64,000 nt of DNA from JBBIWA01 sp037439425 (lineage in GTDB: Bacteria; Acidobacteriota; Blastocatellia; RBC074). Position 1 is the stretch's first letter; each line of letters begins with the position of its first letter. The translations under genes and the position numbers were made by a program. Location: NCBI GenBank assembly GCA_037439425.1, contig JBBIWA010000021.1:17582-81581 (forward strand), read 5' to 3'. Of this stretch, positions 61,918-64,000 are shown piece by piece. Below the pieces are notes generated by a model. The model did not search any database. It saw only the letters and a program-made list of their open reading frames with translations, and was not told the DNA's origin.

Positions 61918-63194
61918 CAAGCTACCTCCTGTGGTGAGAGGAGGAGAGGGTGAAGGGGTGGTCGCTCCCTCACTTCCCACCACTTCCTTTCACCGGCTGC
62001 TTGTTGGAAGATGGCGCGCAATTGAGCTGCGTTGCGGTGGCTGTCGAAATGTGTTTCGATTAGACGGCGCGCCTGCTCGGCCAGTTTGGCGCGGTGCGCA
62101 GGCTGGCTGAGCATTTGCACAATCGCAGTGGAGAGCGCAAGAGGGTTGCGTTGCGGCACCAACAGACCGGTCTCCCCATCACGAATGACTTCAGGAATGC
62201 CGGTCACATCGGTGGAAATGCAAGGAGTGCCAAGTGCCATCGCTTCCAGCAGCACGGTGGGCAAACCATCGCGATCCTCATCCGAGGCAACGACGCAGGG
62301 CGCGACCAGAACAGCCGCGCTTTGCACCTCGTCAATGACTTCGCGCTGAGGCCGCGGGCCAAGCAGCTGGACCTGCGCTTGCAGACCTGCTCGCTCGATC
62401 TGCGCTTGCAATTGGCTTTCAAGCGGGCCGACGCCGATGATGTGGCATTCGAAGCGACAATCTCGCGAAGCCAGAATCGCGCAGGCTTCAATCAGATCAG
62501 CAAAGCCTTTCTTCTCGACCAACCTCCCCACTGCAACGATGCGTGACGGGCGCTCAAGCGGCGCTTGATAAGGGAATCTCTCAAGCTCCAGCCCGTTGTA
62601 GATGCGTTCGACACGCGCAGCGGCGGGGCCGTAAGTGCGCTGCAAGTAAGCCCGATTGAAATCGCTGACGGTAAGCACGGCCGCTGCCTCTTTGAGTTTG
62701 CGGCGCATCTCAGCAGGCTGCACGCTGTGGTGAAAGATGTCTTTGGCGTGCGCGGTAAAAGTGTAAGGCAGTTGGGCAAAACGAGCCGCGAGCCGCGCCA
62801 CGCTGGTGGCCACAGTGGCAAAGTGAGCATGCAGATGGTCGATGCCTTTCAGTTTCACCTCGCGGGCTAGTCGCACCGCTTGATAGAGGTCGCAGACATC
62901 CTCGCCACGTGCGACTTTAAGTGCCGTCCACAGCCCGGGCAAGACTTCACTCGTCTGCTCGATCTCCGCCCACAGGTCACTGGCCTTGAGACCTTCAGAA
63001 GGCAGGTAGTTGACTCGGGCGCGCACGCGAGAGATCGCGTCTTGGAAGTGCTGGTCATTCGGTGGCCGCAGGGCGAAGATCTCGACCTCCAATCCAGCGG
63101 CTTCGTGCGCTAGGATCTCGTTCACAATAAAAGTCTCGGAATAGCGCGGGTAGCGCTTCAGTACGTAGCCGACTCGTCGCACTTCAAAAGCCAC
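61917..63194 (-). CDS. Family 4 glycosyltransferase with GTG start
   Basis: The 425-residue enzyme begins VAFEVRRVGYVLKRYPRYSETF, a common start for GT4 proteins of the colanic-acid type. It has the GIDHLHAHFATVATSVA segment, YNGLELERFPY, AVGRLVEKKGFADLIEAC, and the DRDGLPTVLLEAMALGTPCI donor-binding motif. GTG 63194 has AAGGAG 7 bp upstream. That site is the second of two perfect 15-bp tandem copies (63202-63231). A TTG at 63248 is an alternative longer start. Confidence 0.92.
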   Translation of the reverse strand: MAFEVRRVGYVLKRYPRYSETFIVNEILAHEAAGLEVEIFALRPPNDQHFQDAISRVRARVNYLPSEGLKASDLWAEIEQTSEVLPGLWTALKVARGEDVCDLYQAVRLAREVKLKGIDHLHAHFATVATSVARLAARFAQLPYTFTAHAKDIFHHSVQPAEMRRKLKEAAAVLTVSDFNRAYLQRTYGPAAARVERIYNGLELERFPYQAPLERPSRIVAVGRLVEKKGFADLIEACAILASRDCRFECHIIGVGPLESQLQAQIERAGLQAQVQLLGPRPQREVIDEVQSAAVLVAPCVVASDEDRDGLPTVLLEAMALGTPCISTDVTGIPEVIRDGETGLLVPQRNPLALSTAIVQMLSQPAHRAKLAEQARRLIETHFDSHRNAAQLRAIFQQAAGERKWWEVRERPPLHPLLLSPQEVA

Positions 63195-63440
63195 CTTGCT
63201 TTCTCCTTCTTCGAAATCTCCTTCTTCGAAAATAGATCCCAGACCCAAGACCTTCTATTTTCCTGGTTCGTGGTGAGCCCAACGGCTTCCTGGGTGATTC
63301 CTGCGGCTAGGTAGGCAAGCCGGAGGCGTGGCCGTCTTGGTTAAGCTGGGCTAAGCTGGCAGTTGTCAGAGCAGGCACGCTCACCAGCGTGCGCTCGTGA
63401 GCTCTTCTCTGGGCGTCTTCATATGAGACCTGACGGACTC
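63195..63440. repeat. Short intergenic region with one clear palindrome copy
   Basis: A hairpin GCACGCT-CACC-AGCGTGC lies at 63375-63392, followed by GCTCGTGAG. A degraded GCAAGCCGGAGGCGTGG copy lies at about 63317-63333. No gene is supported here. It lies between two glycosyltransferase genes in the same direction. Confidence 0.7.
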
Positions 63441-64000
63441 CTAGAAAGCAGCAGCACAGAGCCTCTCTGGATACTGCTGGATGGGTCTCACCTCTTGCTC
63501 AGAACCGGCCAGCAGCGTGGAGATCCACTCAGTGATCCTGGGCAAAGCCTGAAGGTCCAATTGGAAATTTGTCCCAGGGCAACTCTCTTGAGCCTTAAGC
63601 TCCTCCAGCACGGCCTGCATCAGGCTCGCCGCTGTGAGCCGGTCCGGATGCAGAGTCTTGAAAAGTCCAAGCCGAGCCATCCGCTCGGCGCGAATCCATT
63701 GTTCCGCTACTGGCTCGATGCGGGGAATGACGATCGCTCGCTTTCTCAAAGACAAGATCTCGCAGACAGTGTTGTAGCCGCCCATCGAAACAACCAGGTC
63801 GGCTGCGTTCATATAGCTTATCAGGTCCTCGGTGAATTCGAGCAATTGGACTTGAGAGTTATGGCCGACTCTCCAGGAGAGAGCTTCTCTTTTGGACGGC
63901 GGCATCTCCGGGCCGCAGATGATAAGACTATGAAGACTGTGATTTGCAGGCAGGCGCCTTAAGCCTTCGAGGTATGTTGCCAGGATCTCGTAGCCGTCTT
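63441..64000 (-). CDS. GT28-type glycosyltransferase, C-terminal part (5' end outside window)
   Basis: The frame is open to the window edge, giving about 185 residues. The visible part matches the C-terminal half of UDP-sugar glycosyltransferases such as MurG: LLEFTEDLISYMNAADLVVSMGGYNTVCEIL, AIVIPRIEPVAEQWIRAERMARLGL. The GGYNT motif contacts the donor diphosphate. It is the first visible gene of the second glycan operon, but 247 bp of repeat-bearing DNA separate it from the next gene, so co-transcription is probable rather than certain. Confidence 0.87.
   Translation of the reverse strand, partial: DGYEILATYLEGLRRLPANHSLHSLIICGPEMPPSKREALSWRVGHNSQVQLLEFTEDLISYMNAADLVVSMGGYNTVCEILSLRKRAIVIPRIEPVAEQWIRAERMARLGLFKTLHPDRLTAASLMQAVLEELKAQESCPGTNFQLDLQALPRITEWISTLLAGSEQEVRPIQQYPERLCAAAF

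Overview
The window looks like a chromosomal segment of an Acidobacteriota bacterium, most likely class Blastocatellia. Three things point there: two secreted VWFA-related proteins of the kind abundant in that phylum, an Oar-like TonB-dependent receptor of about 1180 residues with an N-terminal carboxypeptidase-regulatory-like domain, and a gene mix rich in secreted, lipoprotein and outer-membrane products. Base composition is moderately GC-rich, apart from an AT-richer islet near 54.4-55.4 kb. I saw no rRNA, tRNA, CRISPR array or prophage.

Layout. 0-6.3 kb: tail of a TPR protein, a secreted protein made of two copies of one small domain, a VWA protein and the large TonB-dependent receptor. 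7 kb: an orphan MazF-like toxin. 7.5-10.5 kb (minus): flippase and O-antigen ligase. 11.1-13.9 kb: a second VWA protein translationally coupled to a coiled-coil/OmpA-like protein. 14.2-24.2 kb (plus): a long polysaccharide operon with a glycosyltransferase-deacetylase fusion, a WecG/TagA glycosyltransferase, an unknown membrane protein, three FemAB/CelD-type acyltransferases, a DegT-type aminotransferase and a GT2 enzyme. 24.4-31.1 kb: an AlaX-type editing protein, an IS630 remnant, a glycine-zipper protein, urocanase, YacG and three tandem TlpA-like redoxins. 31.1-37.4 kb: a palindrome patch, pyruvate kinase, and a five-gene minus-strand operon resembling a lipoprotein-sorting (Lol-like) system. 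37.6-40.8 kb: two polytopic sugar-transfer-type membrane proteins. 40.8-42.3 kb: a decay zone with a frameshifted AAA ATPase, an HsdR tail fragment and an inverted-repeat element. 42.3-49.7 kb: enoyl-CoA hydratase, DinB protein, M48 protease, and a molybdenum hydroxylase (small, large and FAD subunits) whose last gene is separated by a repeat array. 49.8-56.5 kb: an NFACT protein, a zinc-ribbon/RDD protein, another TlpA, the AT-rich islet and an outer-membrane barrel. 56.6-64 kb (minus): a second glycoconjugate operon of three glycosyltransferases, an ABC exporter and a double APH-fold kinase, with stop/start overlaps.

The most unusual signal is a dispersed family of short palindromes (GCACGC-loop-GCGTGC and variants) arranged in arrays. 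Their right end carries a Shine-Dalgarno-like tail (TTTTCCGCAGGAGG or TTTTTCTGAGGAGG) that sits immediately before real start codons at 682, 42333 and 48829. In two further copies the tail instead precedes an almost identical seven-codon open frame. This reads as a repeat that carries its own ribosome binding site. A second repeat type, built from ATTTCGGA/ATTGCGAA units, lies within the N-terminal coding region of both VWA genes.
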